Positions 18,675-31,700 of a DNA stretch of 64,000 nt are shown here, piece by piece. Position 1 is the first letter of the stretch. The number at the start of each line of letters is the position of its first letter. The notes beneath the pieces were generated by a model. That model made no database searches. It was not told where the DNA came from and saw only the letters and a list, made by a program, of their open reading frames with translations. Source of the stretch: Lactifluus volemus (taxonomy: Eukaryota; Basidiomycota; Agaricomycetes; Russulales; Russulaceae); assembly GCA_022376515.1 (NCBI GenBank), contig WTXI01000077.1, positions 1-64,000 on the forward strand, in the 5' to 3' direction. The position numbers and the translations under genes are program-made.

Positions 18675-21437
18675 TCAATCCTTCTGTGGACGATCAACGT
18701 CGCGAGGGGGTGTTTTGTCGACGAGATGAGGCTGTGAAAGGTCTGTAGCTAGGGAGTTGTCATGGGTATTGAACGTTGCATCACTCTGTGACAAGTTTGA
18801 TTGCAAATCGGAGGTCCCCTGTGGAGACGTGAAAGAGATATCTAGGACTGAGCCTAGCATCAATAACCTTGAACCGGGAGTAATTAGGTCAAGTTGCGAT
18901 GTGGGAGATCTGGCCGAGGGCATCAGGGGATCAACAGGATACGTGTCACTGGAGGCTGGTACAGGTGAAGGCGGTGATGAAACCCCAGGTATCATCGAAG
19001 GAGGGTTAACATCCAAGTCTGTCCTGTATAGCCGATCGACGGCAGCACTAGATGGAAGTGATGGAGAGATCACTGTTGAGGCTACCATGGCGGACCGAGT
19101 ATCAGACTCTGAGCTGTCCATGGGCGAGATAACTGGTGTGTCAGCGTGACTTTCTGTCGCAATGGTGAGCGGTGGGTCAGGTATAGTAGTCGCAAAGTCA
19201 TTGTTTCCAACATTGACTGGTGGAGAGAGGTGGGAAGGCTGGATGATTGGGGTAGCATGAGCTACACCATGTGGAGACGGCTGTTCTGTGAAATTTATGC
19301 GGCTATGATCTGGGTCCAATGAGGAGAAGGATGATAAGTCAGGCACTGCAGGGGCGATGAGGTTCATATCGGCATCGGGAGGGTGAACAGGGAATGAGTG
19401 ATTGAGTGATTGAGTGGCCTGCGGGTGATGACCCGGAATAGTACACAACGGGTACGAGAGTGGCCGGGACAGAACAAAATGACCACTATTTGTGGAAGCA
19501 TCAAACTCGGTCGGGGCAGCGTCGGTGCCTTGATGTAAAGCGATGTAGAGATGCCGAATGATTCTGTGAACAGAGAAAACGATGTGACAAGAATCGGGAC
19601 TCGGATCCAAGTTATGGGCTTCTCGAGTGATCTCGTTCCACAAGGCACAGAAGGCATGCTGCAACGTAGGAAGAGTATGTTGAATGTCGAATTTGGAAAT
19701 TTGCAGCAGAATCCACATCAGAATGGAACGCATATGCCGATTCGACAAAGCGTGATGGAAGAGCAGGCGCGTGATGTGGAGAAGATTGGCAAGTAACGCG
19801 TTGTCACCACGTGTGAGCCTTTTCAAAGACTCATTTTTCGATACGCCGAATTGGTCCTTAACAAGCGCCTTCCAATGGTCATCGCGTTTGGGTGAATTTG
19901 CAATAATGTAAGCAACTATTACTTGTGCGAAAATAACGGTTTGACCTTTATTCCTATGGTGCCGATTCGCTAGGTAGTTCCCCATCTGAACGGACTGTAA
20001 CACCTTATCGTTGTCACGATAGGACATCATCACAAAGTTTTCATAAGTCAGGACCACACGGTCTACCACTTCGGCTGCCTTCTCGTAGACCATCAGGCGC
20101 CTTTGTCTCACCATTTCGGAGAGAAAACTCGATGACAAAGTACGGGTGTGGAACACATGGAGAGCTTCTCCGAGCCGCCGATAACCCAGTGAGCGGAGAA
20201 TGGCTGGCGAGTTGTGGAAATGTTCCGAGGTACAAACGCCAGGGATACCACTGAAGAACTGTTCCAAATCGTCGTCCTCAACCAGGGCGTCAAAAGTACA
20301 TTTCAAGACAAGAATGTCGGTTCTTGTCGACGATTTTGAAGCGTCTTCTTGGATTGCGTTCGATATACCCTCCAAGAACCATTTCCGATAAGTTTCCATT
20401 GATATTTCAAAATGGTCCCGTGTTCCAGAGGAAAATAGGTCAGGAAATGGGTTGAAGCTGAGAACATAGAGGAGTCCATATGACACGCCGGTGTAAAGGG
20501 ACCAGGCTGGCAAAGAGAGAGGTCCATAGTAGGGGCTATCGTGGTAGAAAATCGGCATCAAAGTGATACATCCATATAGGATTGCTAAGAGCCCGACCCA
20601 CCAAACCACGGCATTGAAGGCGGTACGGTTAATGTTGAATAAAAAGACGAGGAGACCAGAGAGGAACAGGAATAGGGAAACGTGTAGTAAGGTTGGCAAT
20701 GTTTCAACCACCAAAGGAAGATGAAGCATTTCCACACCGTCTCGGAAGAATGCACGGATACGTGCTCGCCTGTGTGGGCTGAAACGTGGCGGTTGGGTGT
20801 TTGTGACGTATCGGCGCGCCCACTGCTGTAACGACGTTGCCAGAAGGGCACATGAAAGGCTGATGACCAAGCTCAAGAACCAGAGTGTATTGACCCAAAT
20901 TGCGGATGTCGGGGGAGAGAAAGGTGGTGGTTCAATTGAAGTGGCAAGAATGGATGCACGGGATACATTCGGATCAGCAAGAAGTTGGAGGATGTTCTTA
21001 AGATAGAATGCAGAGGTGTCCTGAGAGTTTGGCCTCAGGTCCTGGATGGATACTGCGGCCAATGCAGCGACGGCAGCAGAGAACAAACCTGCCTATAATG
21101 TTCTGGTCAGTCGCAGTGAAACAGTATGAAAGCTAATACGGGCACTGACGAAAATAAGGACGCCGTCTGCATCCTTTTGCCAGCGATCGGTCATTTTGTT
21201 GTCTTCTTCCTCGGCCATCTTCACATACATATTGAAGATGGGCCCCGAACCATCAGAGACGTCGGAAGGTTCATGTCTTTGATTTTGGGCGGACTGAGGT
21301 ATATCGAAATCGCGGCCTATACATCGTGACAAAGGGGAGTTAAGAAAATCAAGTGACTTGAGAGATGTCATACTTGTGTCTGGCCTCCCCCTGGCTCTAT
21401 CCTCCGCGTCGATGACTCGATCACCCGGTTGGGACAT
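18675..21437 (-). CDS. DUF6535-domain membrane protein (901 aa, two exons)
   Basis: Exon 1 is 21437-21150 and exon 2 is 21092-18675, joined over a 57-nt intron (GTCAGT...TATAG). The join rebuilds the family signature: DRWQKDADGVLIF, then AGLFSAAVAALAAVSIQDLR. Four hydrophobic segments follow: LFSAAVAALAAV, TLWFLSLVISLSCALLATSL, LLHVSLFLFLSGLLVFLF and VVWWVGLLAILYGCITLMPI. The rest is a long soluble region with a Ser/Pro/Thr-rich, probably disordered C-terminal 250 residues. DUF6535 proteins are expanded in Agaricomycetes and have no known function. The frame is clean over 806 codons. A second, degenerate member lies at 38.5-39.6 kb. Confidence 0.85.
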
Positions 21438-21621
21438 TGGAGGTTTAAGGGGTGAGAGACCGGACGTAGGCTACTGGTAATTGCGTTACTAGTATCCAAG
21501 GATGTGAGTAGTGCTGCCGCAAATTGAAGTGAAAGTGACCGTTGGAGTAGGGATTAGGGACGGCAGGACGGGATGACAGGCGTGGGAAACATTGTACGGA
21601 CAACACGACTTCATCACGCCA

Positions 21622-21725
21622 ACCATGCAGGCATCATTCGAGAAATGATGTCGTCTCACTCTAACTGTCAATATTGTCAATGTCCAGCCTTCTGAACGTC
21701 TTCCTGAGTTCGCTCTGATCTCCTC
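21622..21725. repeat. Dispersed repeat R2, copy 2
   Basis: Same-orientation match of 16597-16691. It lies just 5' of the DUF6535 gene, so the OMT fragment, Arp2 relic and DUF6535 gene are bracketed by direct R2 copies. Confidence 0.7.
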
Positions 21726-21831
21726 GCGCACGTGAGAAATTGTCTGCAGGGATTCCTTTTCGGGGGCCATGCACCTGTCAGGCTGTCACGCTGTGTCTCC
21801 AAGTAAAGACACTTTTCTCAACATAAATATG

Positions 21832-22040
21832 AAAAAATAGGGTCACGTATCGTAGGATGTGACCTTCCGGAAATCCAAATGTTGTTATATCTCCACTTGA
21901 AACGCAATGCAGTGAGGACCTACTCTTTGCCCTCTAAGTGTTGGTATTCCAGAATTCACTCTACTCTTTTATGGGATGGGTAGAGGCTCGTATCATACAC
22001 CTATTGATCTCTAGTCACGGTAGTCTTATATCCGGTCATC
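21832..22040. repeat. Dispersed repeat R1, copy 2
   Basis: Same-orientation match of 14444-14705, lacking about 40 bp near its left part. R1 and R2 occur in the opposite order at the two loci (R1-R2 at 14-17 kb, R2-R1 here), which argues against one simple tandem duplication. Confidence 0.75.
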
Positions 22041-22823
22041 ACGCATGACTACGATGTCTGTGTGACGATTTCTCCTCTCTGCAGTCTGTGGGCTCCGACC
22101 CTAGAAGTGCAGAAGACTGGTACCGTGCGGAATGTCGCAGCAAAGACGATCACTGACAAAATACTGTACGTTCACCACTGCCAAGCACGAGACATACAGT
22201 ATGCAACCTCCTTCACCAGGGGCACGCACTCGACAAGCGACAAAGTCACTGGTACCTAGCCGCACCCCTCGGATTCGTCAAGTCATCCTCGTGAAGGGTC
22301 ACCGGTCACCTACAGCCTTTTTTTTGGTAGAGCATAGCTTAAGGCACGGCCTGCTTGCATTTAGATTCTCTACTTGAGAGGATAAAGGGAACTGGATGTA
22401 CGAGGATTTATCTGATAATTCATATCTCTTTTCTTTTTTTTTCCGTGCCGTGTACTATACCCCGCTTGTTTACGAAGGCTCATGTGGCCATTCGTTTAGA
22501 TTTGGCTTCGGCATCGCAAGCCTGAGGTCTCCGGATCTTCGGATCTTCGGCCAGATGCTGGCCCTTTCCAGTGACGTAGGCCAGCGTGCGGGAGTAAGAT
22601 TGTGCACTGGCATAGCTCCTGCGAATTTGCGTACTCGGAGGAAGAAGTTAGGCTGGGACTGCCAAGTGCGCTTCCAGGTGTCAATTCAACGTAACCGTTG
22701 TTTGTTGTTTGTTCCCAACGATCAAGCGCCCTCCAGGTCAGGGCTGCCAGCAGTAGCCTGAGCATGCGGCAGTGGCGCCAGTGCTTTTCTCAACTTCTCA
22801 CAGTCTTCTCACTTCAGTCTACG

Positions 22824-25800
22824 ATGGCCCTTCCGAGTCCACAACCGAATTCGTATGCCAACGTCTTTTACACCCGATGCCGGTGTTCCCGTTAACCATT
22901 ACTATAGCCCAGATCCTCTACTGGGAAAGTCCGGAATCGGGTACATCAGTCACTTCATCTTCATTTTCGATACTAGTATTTACTCAGATAATTGCCTTTG
23001 ATTAGCACAATCAGCGCTCACGCCAGCGGAATCCAATCGAGCATACTCCAACTCGAGGTCACTGGTACGTATCTTAGTAATTCTACTCTGACAAGTACTA
23101 AATCTCTCCCTCTTGTCAGTCCTCAGGGCGCACAATCTTCCTCTTATTAAAGTCCTCCCGGGGAAAGAGAGACAGTTTTACGTTAAAATGGCCAACGGGA
23201 AGAATACATGGCAGACACGATCCAGGCAGAGCGTTGCGCAGCACGTGGAATGGAACGAAAAAGTAGATGCATTGTGAGAACTGTCCTACTTTCATTCCTA
23301 GGTCCAGCTCAGTTTCTTTCAGCGCTTTACAACCACTCTCCCGTGTTACAGTATCACTTTATGCGAAGAGGACCATGCGGTCAGATATCCTTATCGGAAG
23401 GCAGGAGATCACCTGTGAAGCCCGACGCGGTTCGTCTATGTCTTCGAATTCTTACTCATGGGTTTGCTGAGAGTCCCACATATAGAACTTGAGATAGTCT
23501 TCAGTGGTTCTGATGGACATAGTAGACACTTAAGAGAGCCAGCCACACTCCTCTTAACGATCACCGTGTCCAAGAACTCTATAAATGCGGCAACCAATAC
23601 CCCAAGTCCTACAACGACAGCACTGGACAATCCTGGTGCTGAAGAAGGCGGTGCACGTCCTGGTGACCTTCCCACAAGGGGCAATACTCCTGTGGGATCA
23701 GTATCAGATGGCCAGACGGAGATGTCACGTACTCTCGATCGTGCCGAGGAAGCCATGAAAGCTATGGATACGATGATCGCATGGAAGGGTGCCATGAATG
23801 TTATCAAGCAAGTACTCGATGCTATCGGCCCAATCGCAGACGTATGTCTCACATCGATTTTACGCATCCTTTGCTCTGCTGAGCTAGCTTTCGCACTCAG
23901 TTGCTCCCCCATGCACAGTTAGCATGGAAACTGCTCTCAAAGATTCCCGAGGTACGTCCCCACGCCTTGTAGGAGGGCATGGAACGTTCAATGGTTTTCA
24001 TCTATCGTCAGACTTTGCTACTCCAGGTTCAGCGTGACGACAACGTCCAAACACTACTCAGGGCGATACAGGATACGTTTGAATTTGCGAAGGAGGCGGA
24101 CGTTTTAAAGAACATGGAGCCAGCGTCTACTCAGGCAAAGATCCTGGATGAGATGCTGGAGTGCGTCTCCGAATGTGCCAAATTTGTCGTATCGTATGCG
24201 GAGAATGTGCAAGTCGGTACGCTGTCTTGGCCTCTCTTATTGGCCATTCATCATAAAAATTTGATTTTCAGGAAAGCGGGTTTTGAAGAATGTCGTCAGC
24301 CAAGTTGATACGAAAATTGATGAGTACCGCACAAACCTCGCTCGACTGCGAGATAGTTTCCTCGCACGTACTGCTGTCGTCACTGGGATTGCTGTGCTAG
24401 AAGCTGGTGCGTAGTCCTAATGGTAATACGATTGTCAGATAATCTTTCTAACAAGAGGCGCAAAGAATTGGACGCAAAAATCAGAGAATTGCCCTATAGG
24501 GGAGGCTGGCGATTTGGCGATGGGAAGCGTTGTCTTCCGGGCACGCGCAAAGATTTCTTGGATTATATCGTCAAGTGGGTCGAGAATCGAGAATCTCAAC
24601 GTGGGCTCGTGCTCCTCGGCCAAGCAGGCACAGGAAAGTCTTCAATCGCACATGAGGCTGCACGTCTCTTCGAAAATAAGTGCCTCGGCACTTACGTCGC
24701 TTTTGTGCGGAAAGAGGGTTCCAAAGATGAAGCTTACCAGCTCTTCACGACACTCGCTCGCGATCTGTCCGATCGCTATCCCCCGTTCAAATTAGCCCTC
24801 GGGAGGGCGCTGAAGAATGATCCATCTCTTCGTAGTACTAGACGTTATCGCACACTTTTCGACTCCCTTCTCCTCGAACCAGTCAAGAACATTCAACTTA
24901 GCGACCCAATTCTTATCGTAATCGATGCATTGGATGAGAGTGGTGATGCGATTGGCCAAAACGGATTACACAACTTTCTAGCTCAACATCTCTTCGAGTT
25001 GCCATCCAATGTCCGCATCCTCATTACCTCGAGGCCAGAGAACGGTATCGAACGTGCGTTCTGCAATGCGTTGTCCGTACGCACCCTCTATATGGATGAT
25101 CACAAACTGGCTGCAAAGACGGAGCAAGATATCGGCTTGTATCTCCGGAACGAACTCCCTGTGAACCTGTTCGAACGACATGGCGTTAACCTTGCAAAGG
25201 CAGCGGAAGGATTGTTTCAGTGGGCAGCCGTTGCTTCTGGGTTAATAAACAATCCTCCTCCTAGCTTTGGCTTTAGCAAGAAACAGGTCATACAGCGTCT
25301 GTTGGGGCACTCTCGAGGTCGCGATGGGCAAGATCCTTTGGACCAGCTATATGGAGAAGTTCTGGAAGGGTACTTCAAACCGCTCGCGGCACAGACCCTA
25401 TTTCGTTCTGTCATGGGGCAGCTTTTTGCTGCTCTCGTTCCGCTTTCCATCCGTTCTTTGACCATTCTGCGACAACACGCACCCAAGGGTGACCCCGAAG
25501 ACCCTGACCCCGAGGATTCTGAATGCGTTGTTGAAATGCTCCGACACCTTGGCTCACTGCTCAGTAACGTGACTTCATCCGACGATACCCTCCCCATCAT
25601 CCCTCTTCATACCTCCTTCCGTGATTTTCTGGCAGATGGGAAGAGTGGGGTATTTCATATCGACCTTGGCAAGGCTCACCTTCAGTTGGCACATTCCTGT
25701 CTTGGATTAATGCTCAATGACCTCAAATTCAACATTTGCAAGCTCGAGTCGTCATATTTCGCCAACAGGGATCTCCCAGACCTTGAATCTCGGATTACAG

Positions 25801-28444
25801 AATATATTCCACCTGCTCTATCGTATGCGTGCGTCTTCTGGGGCGATCATTTAGAACGTCTTGGTATTGAACAGGACCTCTTTCCAAAACTTCAATCATT
25901 GTTCGAGACAAGGTTTCTATTTTGGCTGGAAGTGCTTAGCATCAAGAACAGCGTCGGTCTTGCATCACGAGCATTGGCATCTCTGAACACGTGGTTGCGG
26001 TCTGATCAGCAGAAGGTAGGCGGCTCTTATCATGTTATACGACATATAGTAACTGTTGAGTACAATTGCAGCAATCATTCCAATCAGAGGTTGAGAATCT
26101 GTTGGAATTAGCGAATGATGCCTTCGCGTTTGTGCGGTATTTCGGGATGGCGATATCAAGAAGCGTTCCGCATATATATATATCTGCTCTCCCTTTTGCG
26201 CCATCTTCTTCCCGCATCGTCGAGCACCACCTTCACCTATTCCCCCATACATTGGCTTTGAAACGCGGACAGTTGTCTGATTGGCCAGCATTGGAAATGA
26301 CGATTAAAGCACACGACGAACCAGTCTACTCCGTTGTATTCTCACCAGATGGGCAGCGCATCGCATCGGCCTCGGGAGATCGTACGATTCGGGTGTGGGA
26401 TGCAACAACGGGGGAAATTGTCGCGGGACCGTTTACTGGACACACTGATCTGGTCCTCTCTGTCGCATTCTCGCCTGACGGGAAACGCATCGCATCGGCA
26501 TCAGGCGATTGCACAATTTGCGTGTGGGATGCCGCAACAGGAGAGGTCGTAGCGGGTCCGTTTACTGGACACACGAATTGGGTCAGATGCGTTGCATTCT
26601 CACCGAACGGGCAACACATCGCGTCGGCCTCGGACGATCACACGATCCGTGTCTGGGATGCCGCAACTGGAGAGGCCGTAGCAGGCCCGTTTATTGGACA
26701 CATCGAAGAGGTCTGCTGTGTTGCATTCTCAACAAACGGGCAATTTATCGCCTCTGCCTCTAAAGATTGCACGCTTCGCATGTGGGATGCTGCAACCGGA
26801 GAGGTCGTAGCGGGCCCGTTTACTGGACACACTGATTGGGTTAGGTGTGTTGTGTTCTCACCGGACGGGAAGCACGTCGCTTCGGCCTCTGACGATCGCA
26901 CGATTCATGTGTGGGACTCTGCAACAGGACAGGTCGTAGCCGGTCCATTTACTGGACACACCAACGCTATCTACTCTATTGCATTCTCACCGGGCGGGTC
27001 GCACATTACCTCAGCCTCGCGTGATCGCACGATTTGCGTGTGGGACTCGGCAACAGGGCAGATTGTAGCAGGCCCATTTACTGGACATACCGACACAATA
27101 TTTTCTGTTGCACTCTCACCGGACGGGCAGCGCATTGCCTCGGCCTCGGGAGATTGCACAGTTTGCGTGTGGGATGCCAAAAAAGGAGAGGCAAGGAGTT
27201 CATTTACTGGACATACTCAATCGATCTTTTCTGTTGCAATGTCGCCGGACGGGCAATGGATAGCCTCGGCCTCTGCAGATTGCACAATTTGTGTGTGGGA
27301 TGCTGCAACAGGAGAGGTCACAGCAGGTCCGTTTACCGGTCACACCAATTGGGTACTTTTTGTTGCTTTCTCGCCTGAAGGGCAGCGGATCGCATCGGCC
27401 TCGAAAGATCGCACGATTCGCGTGTGGGATACCGCGACAGGGAATACTGTGGCGGGCCCGTTTACTGGGCATACCGATTTTGTCTGCTCTGTTGCGTTCT
27501 CGCCGGACGGACAACGCATCGCGTCGGCCTCGGACGATCGCACGGTTCGCGTGTGGGATCCCATAACGGGAGAGGTTGTAGTGGGCCCGTTCATTGGACA
27601 CACTGATGCAGCCCTTTCTGTTGCATTCTCGCCAGACGGCAAACACATTGTGTCGGCCTCGGAGGACTGCACGATTCGAGTATGGGATGCCATAACGGGA
27701 GAGGTTGTGATGGGCCCGTTTAATGGACACACTTATGGGGTCTGCTCTGCTTCATTTTCGCCGGACGGGAAGCGCATCGCGTCGGCCTCGAAGACTGCAC
27801 GATTCGAGTATGGGATGCCATAACGGGAGAGGTTGTGGTGGGCCCGTTTACTGAACACGCTGGGAGGTCTGCTCTGTTGCAATTTCGTCGGACGGGAAGC
27901 GCATCGCGTCGGCCTCATACGATCGCACGGTTCGCTTGTGGGATTCTGCAACAGGGGCGTCCGTCACAGGCCCGTTTTTTGGACACTCGGAATGGGTCAA
28001 CTCGGTTGCATTCTCACCAGACGGGCAGCGGATTGTTTCGGCCTCGGGAGATAGCACGATCGCATGTGGGATGCCACAGCAGGACATGATGTTGTGGGCT
28101 CGTCTATCGGATTCACCGAATCGACCAACTCTGGTGCGTCCACTCTGAATGGGAAGTCTATCATCTCGGCCTTACGAGATCATACGATTCATGTAGGGAA
28201 GCTCAAAGCAGAAGATATTGAGAAAGATCACTTTATGGACAAGTTCCCAATCAATAGTGATGGATGGATGTATGGGGAAGATAATGAACTCCTTTTGTGG
28301 ATTCCCCCCATTCACCGGCCATACCTTCATAAAGCTAACACAGTCTGGATTGCCGGCAAAGATAGAACGGAGGTAGATCTCTCAAACTTTGTGCATGGAT
28401 TGAATTGGTCTACGGTATATGTTCACAGTTCATCTCAATATTAG
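22824..28444 (+). pseudogene. NLR-type receptor gene 1: C2-like, helical, NACHT, WD40; frameshifted in the last WD repeats
   Basis: Exons match those of the intact paralogue at 57-62 kb: 23006-23064, 23120-23273, 23323-23429, 23486-23841, 23901-23951, 24012-24216, 24272-24406, 24466-26015 and 26072 onward. A possible first exon (22824-22882) supplies the only sensible ATG. The N-terminus is C2-like (LPLIKVLPG, FYVKMANGK, VEWNEKVDAL); a helical region follows, then NACHT with Walker [10 protein letters not shown] and Walker [12 protein letters not shown]. From 26300 come 43-residue WD40 units: eleven are intact; the twelfth loses one base near 27792, giving a stop at 27823 (about 1475 codons). 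Further indels lie near 27865 and 28070, yet units 13, 14 and the C-terminal tail remain readable to 28444. It is either a recent pseudogene or encodes a receptor truncated within its second propeller. Confidence 0.85.
26318..28085 (+). repeat. WD40-coding tandem array of NLR gene 1 (14 units of about 129 bp)
   Basis: Units repeat about every 129 bp with cores such as FSPDG, IASAS, VWDAATGE, GPFTGHT. Compared with gene 2, cysteine and arginine are favoured after the second Asp (DCT, DRT). Unit 7 has a divergent end (DAKKGEARSS). Units 12-14 carry the frameshifts. Confidence 0.85.
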
Positions 28445-28539
28445 TAGAGTCGCATCATGATGTATGTACACAAAGTTGACACGGAACCCCGATTAGATGT
28501 ACCCTTCTCCGACTTAATTTATCATTAGCACCAGCGAAG

Positions 28540-28555
28540 GTCAATGCTTGTATTT
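28540..28555. repeat. Target-site duplication of the LINE, left copy (16 bp)
   Basis: GTCAATGCTTGTATTT is identical to 35201-35216 at the other end of the LINE. The left copy runs directly into a T-run that is the poly(A) tail of the minus-strand element. Confidence 0.92.
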
Positions 28556-28773
28556 TTTTTTTTTTTTTTTTAAATCAGCATTTATATCCCGCAACATGTG
28601 ACTATGACAAAGACGCGGTCCCTATGGGTACAGGAATGGATCAGGCGGCGGGGGGAATGTGGGTGAGGTATAACGTTGGGCTGGACGGAAGGATGGCTGT
28701 TTTGGGGCGGGGAAGGGAGTAGAGAGTGGGTACTATCTACAGTGAGAAGGTGTACAATCTATCTAAGGGGACA

Positions 28774-31700
28774 TCATCCCGGGTTCCACGCTTCTCTCGG
28801 GGCTATGCAGGCGCGCATCGCTTTCAGGAAGCGGGTCATGGCAGCACCACCCTCGGCTGTGCCTAGGAGAACGGGGAGGGAAATATCGCAGTCGATCGGG
28901 CGGAGGATTTCTTGGCGGGCGTCTGTATATAGTGGGCAATGCGAGACCACATGGTCTACGGTCTGAAGGGGTTCCCCGCAGGGGCAGGATATGGGTTTCC
29001 CTGGGAGGAAGCGTGCGGCGTAGGAGCCAATGAAGGCGTGCCCGGTGATGAGCCGGACCAGGGTGGAGAAGATGGCGCGATCGCAGCCTCTTGAGCCTTG
29101 GATGACGGGGGGGGGCTTACCGGAGGGGGGATCGGGGAGGGCGATGTAGATTTGAGAGAGGCGGTCGCTATTTCTCCAGCGGGAGCCCCACTCCTCGATG
29201 AGGCCGGTTTTTGTGAGCTGACGTTGGTAGCTGATGGTGAAGGGTTCTCGATGGTTTGGTGGGAGGGGGAGCGGGGCGGTCGTGTCTGTGAGGTGGCGCG
29301 CACGGGCGAAGCCAACCAGAGACTTGTGGGGCGGGGCCCAGGATAACCTGATATCCAGGGACCTGTGGAGAGAGAGGAGGTTGTCAGTAGTTTGTCTGAA
29401 GGAGAGTGCGAATGGTTGGCCTGGGTGAGGCCCAGGCTTGAGGATGCTCTCAATTGCTGAGGCGTTTGAGGTGAGGATGAGGATGTGGGTCGCTGGGAGT
29501 CCCACCAAGATGGTTTGAGCGAGGGAGATCCCAGTGTCGAGGGCTGCGAGGTCAGTGTCGAAGAGGGAGACGGTTTTTCCCAGGGGGCGTTCGGAGTGGC
29601 GGACTTCCTTACCCTTTGTATAGGCAACTGCTGCTGCGATGCCTATCGGAGCGTCATCGTCTCTGTTTGCATTAGTGAGGGCACCACGACAGAATATTAC
29701 CAGTTTGGTGGATGGGGGGTTTGAGAACACTTCGTTTTTGAGGGTGGCAGCGTGGGTTTTCCGCTCGTCGCCGTGTCGTACTTTGGCGTCCCGGGTGAGC
29801 CTGTTGCCCCAGTTACTGAGGTTCCAGGGGGGGACTGCGTGGGTGCGTAGGCGTGGGCCTTGTGAGGGGACGAGTTGGGCCATTGCTGTAAGTCGGGAGC
29901 AGGTGCGGTGGTTGCGCGAGGGCGAGCACGGGAAGGGGAGGTCCTCCAGGCGGCGGGAGGACCACTCATCGCCTAAGCGTTTTAGGAGCTGGCTTTCACG
30001 TGGGAGTCTGTAGAGTCTAAGGGCAGAGTTTTTGATCAGTAGTTTGATGCGGAGGTCAACCGGGAGGATGGCCATCAGTTGGTGGAGAGGTTCTCGTGGG
30101 GCGGTTCTGAAGGCTCCCGAGATGATTCGAATGGCTTCGTTTTGGGCTGTTTGCAGCTGTTTGGTGAGACCCACCTGGCCCTTATACCAGAGTTGGGCAC
30201 CGTACATGAGGACTGGTAAGCAGATGGAGTGGTAGGCGAGACGCCAGCGGGTGTAGTCCAGGCCCCGGACTGAGTTGCCCAGGAGCTGAAGGGACTTGAG
30301 AGTGGACTTAACCCTGTTGACAAGAATCGAGATGTGTTGTTGCCACTTGAGCTTGTAGTCTATGTGGAAGCCAAGGTAGCGTACACAGTTAGTAGCATCA
30401 ACTTTGTAGTACGTGGAGTGAGAAGAGAGAGGGAGGAAAATATGTGTCGGGCGCTCTATCATGGAGCGGGGGCAGGCAAAGTAGATGAGTTCGGACTTTT
30501 CAGGTTCAATGCCCAGACCCGAACGTGTGAGCCACAGATCGCATTCGGAGTAAGCGTCTCGGAGGCGTTGGTTGACGGCATCGTAAGACGCGCCACACGC
30601 AAAAAGCAGGCTGTCGTCCACGTACATGGACAGGCTTGTGTTGGCCCACTGTCGCATTTTGAGGAGGAGGGGGAAGGTGTAGATAACAGAGAGGACAGGC
30701 GAGACGGGGGAGCCCTGGGGGGCGCCAACTAAGATGGAGATCGGATCGGAGGTGAAACCGTTAAACTTGAGTCTGACGGTGCGGTCAGAGAGGAATGATT
30801 TGAGCCAGGCTGTCAGTTCTAGGGGGAAGCCAAGTGAGTGGAAGACTTGGACAAGGCGGTTATGGTTGATGTTATCAAAAAACCCTTGGATGTCAAAAAG
30901 GAGAGCCGCGCAAACCAAATTGTTGTCCCAGGCAACTGTGATGTCATGGGTGAGGGTGAGGCCGGCGTCAGTGGTGGAGCTGGCGTCGCGGCCTCCAAAT
31001 TGGTTAGTGGGGATGAGAGAGTGGGTTGTGATATCATAGTAGATCCGTTTCGAGACTACCTTCTCGAGAAGCTTACCTAGGGTGTCGAGGAGGGCTATGG
31101 GGCGGTAATTCTTAGGGAGTGTGGGGTCGGTACGGTTGGGCTTGGGGACAACTGCGATTGCCGCGGCTTTCCAAGCTTTGGGTGATGGCCTGCCCGGAGG
31201 CAGGCGTCAAGGAGGAGACAGATGCGCTTACCATCGGCTTTCCAGGCCCATTTGACAAGTCGCCAGCCATGACCCGAGAGGCCTGGGGCGGATTTATTGG
31301 ATGTCGGGCCGAGGGCTTGTTGAATTTCCTCGGGCGTGATTGGGAAGTAGTGGCGGGGGGGGAGCGCAGGAGGGTCGTCAGGGAAAGTTTGAGGGACGTT
31401 AGGCGGGGTCTGCTTGAAGAAGCAGGAGGCAAGGCAGCGGGCCATATCCGGTTCACGGCTGGTGAGGTGGTCATCGGAGCGGAGAGCTGGGATACGGGTG
31501 ACCCGACGGCCGTGTCTCCACTTGGCTACATCCCAGAGGTTTGACTGTCCAATTAATTGGTCAGCCCAGACACGCTTTGCTTGCCTTATGCACTTTTTGA
31601 GAGCTGCAGAGGCTCTCTTCTTGTCAGCTGTATCACGGGCAGCGTAGAGCGCTTCGGCGGAGGTGGCACATTCATCATTCCACCAGGGGGACCCTTTGGG

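Larger units (their letters stand above)
21438..22823. other. Intergenic with two dispersed repeats, upstream of the first NLR gene
   Basis: Apart from repeats R2 (21622-21725) and R1 (21832-22040) no coding or RNA gene is supported. Promoters of the minus-strand DUF6535 gene and of the plus-strand NLR gene must both lie here. Confidence 0.45.
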
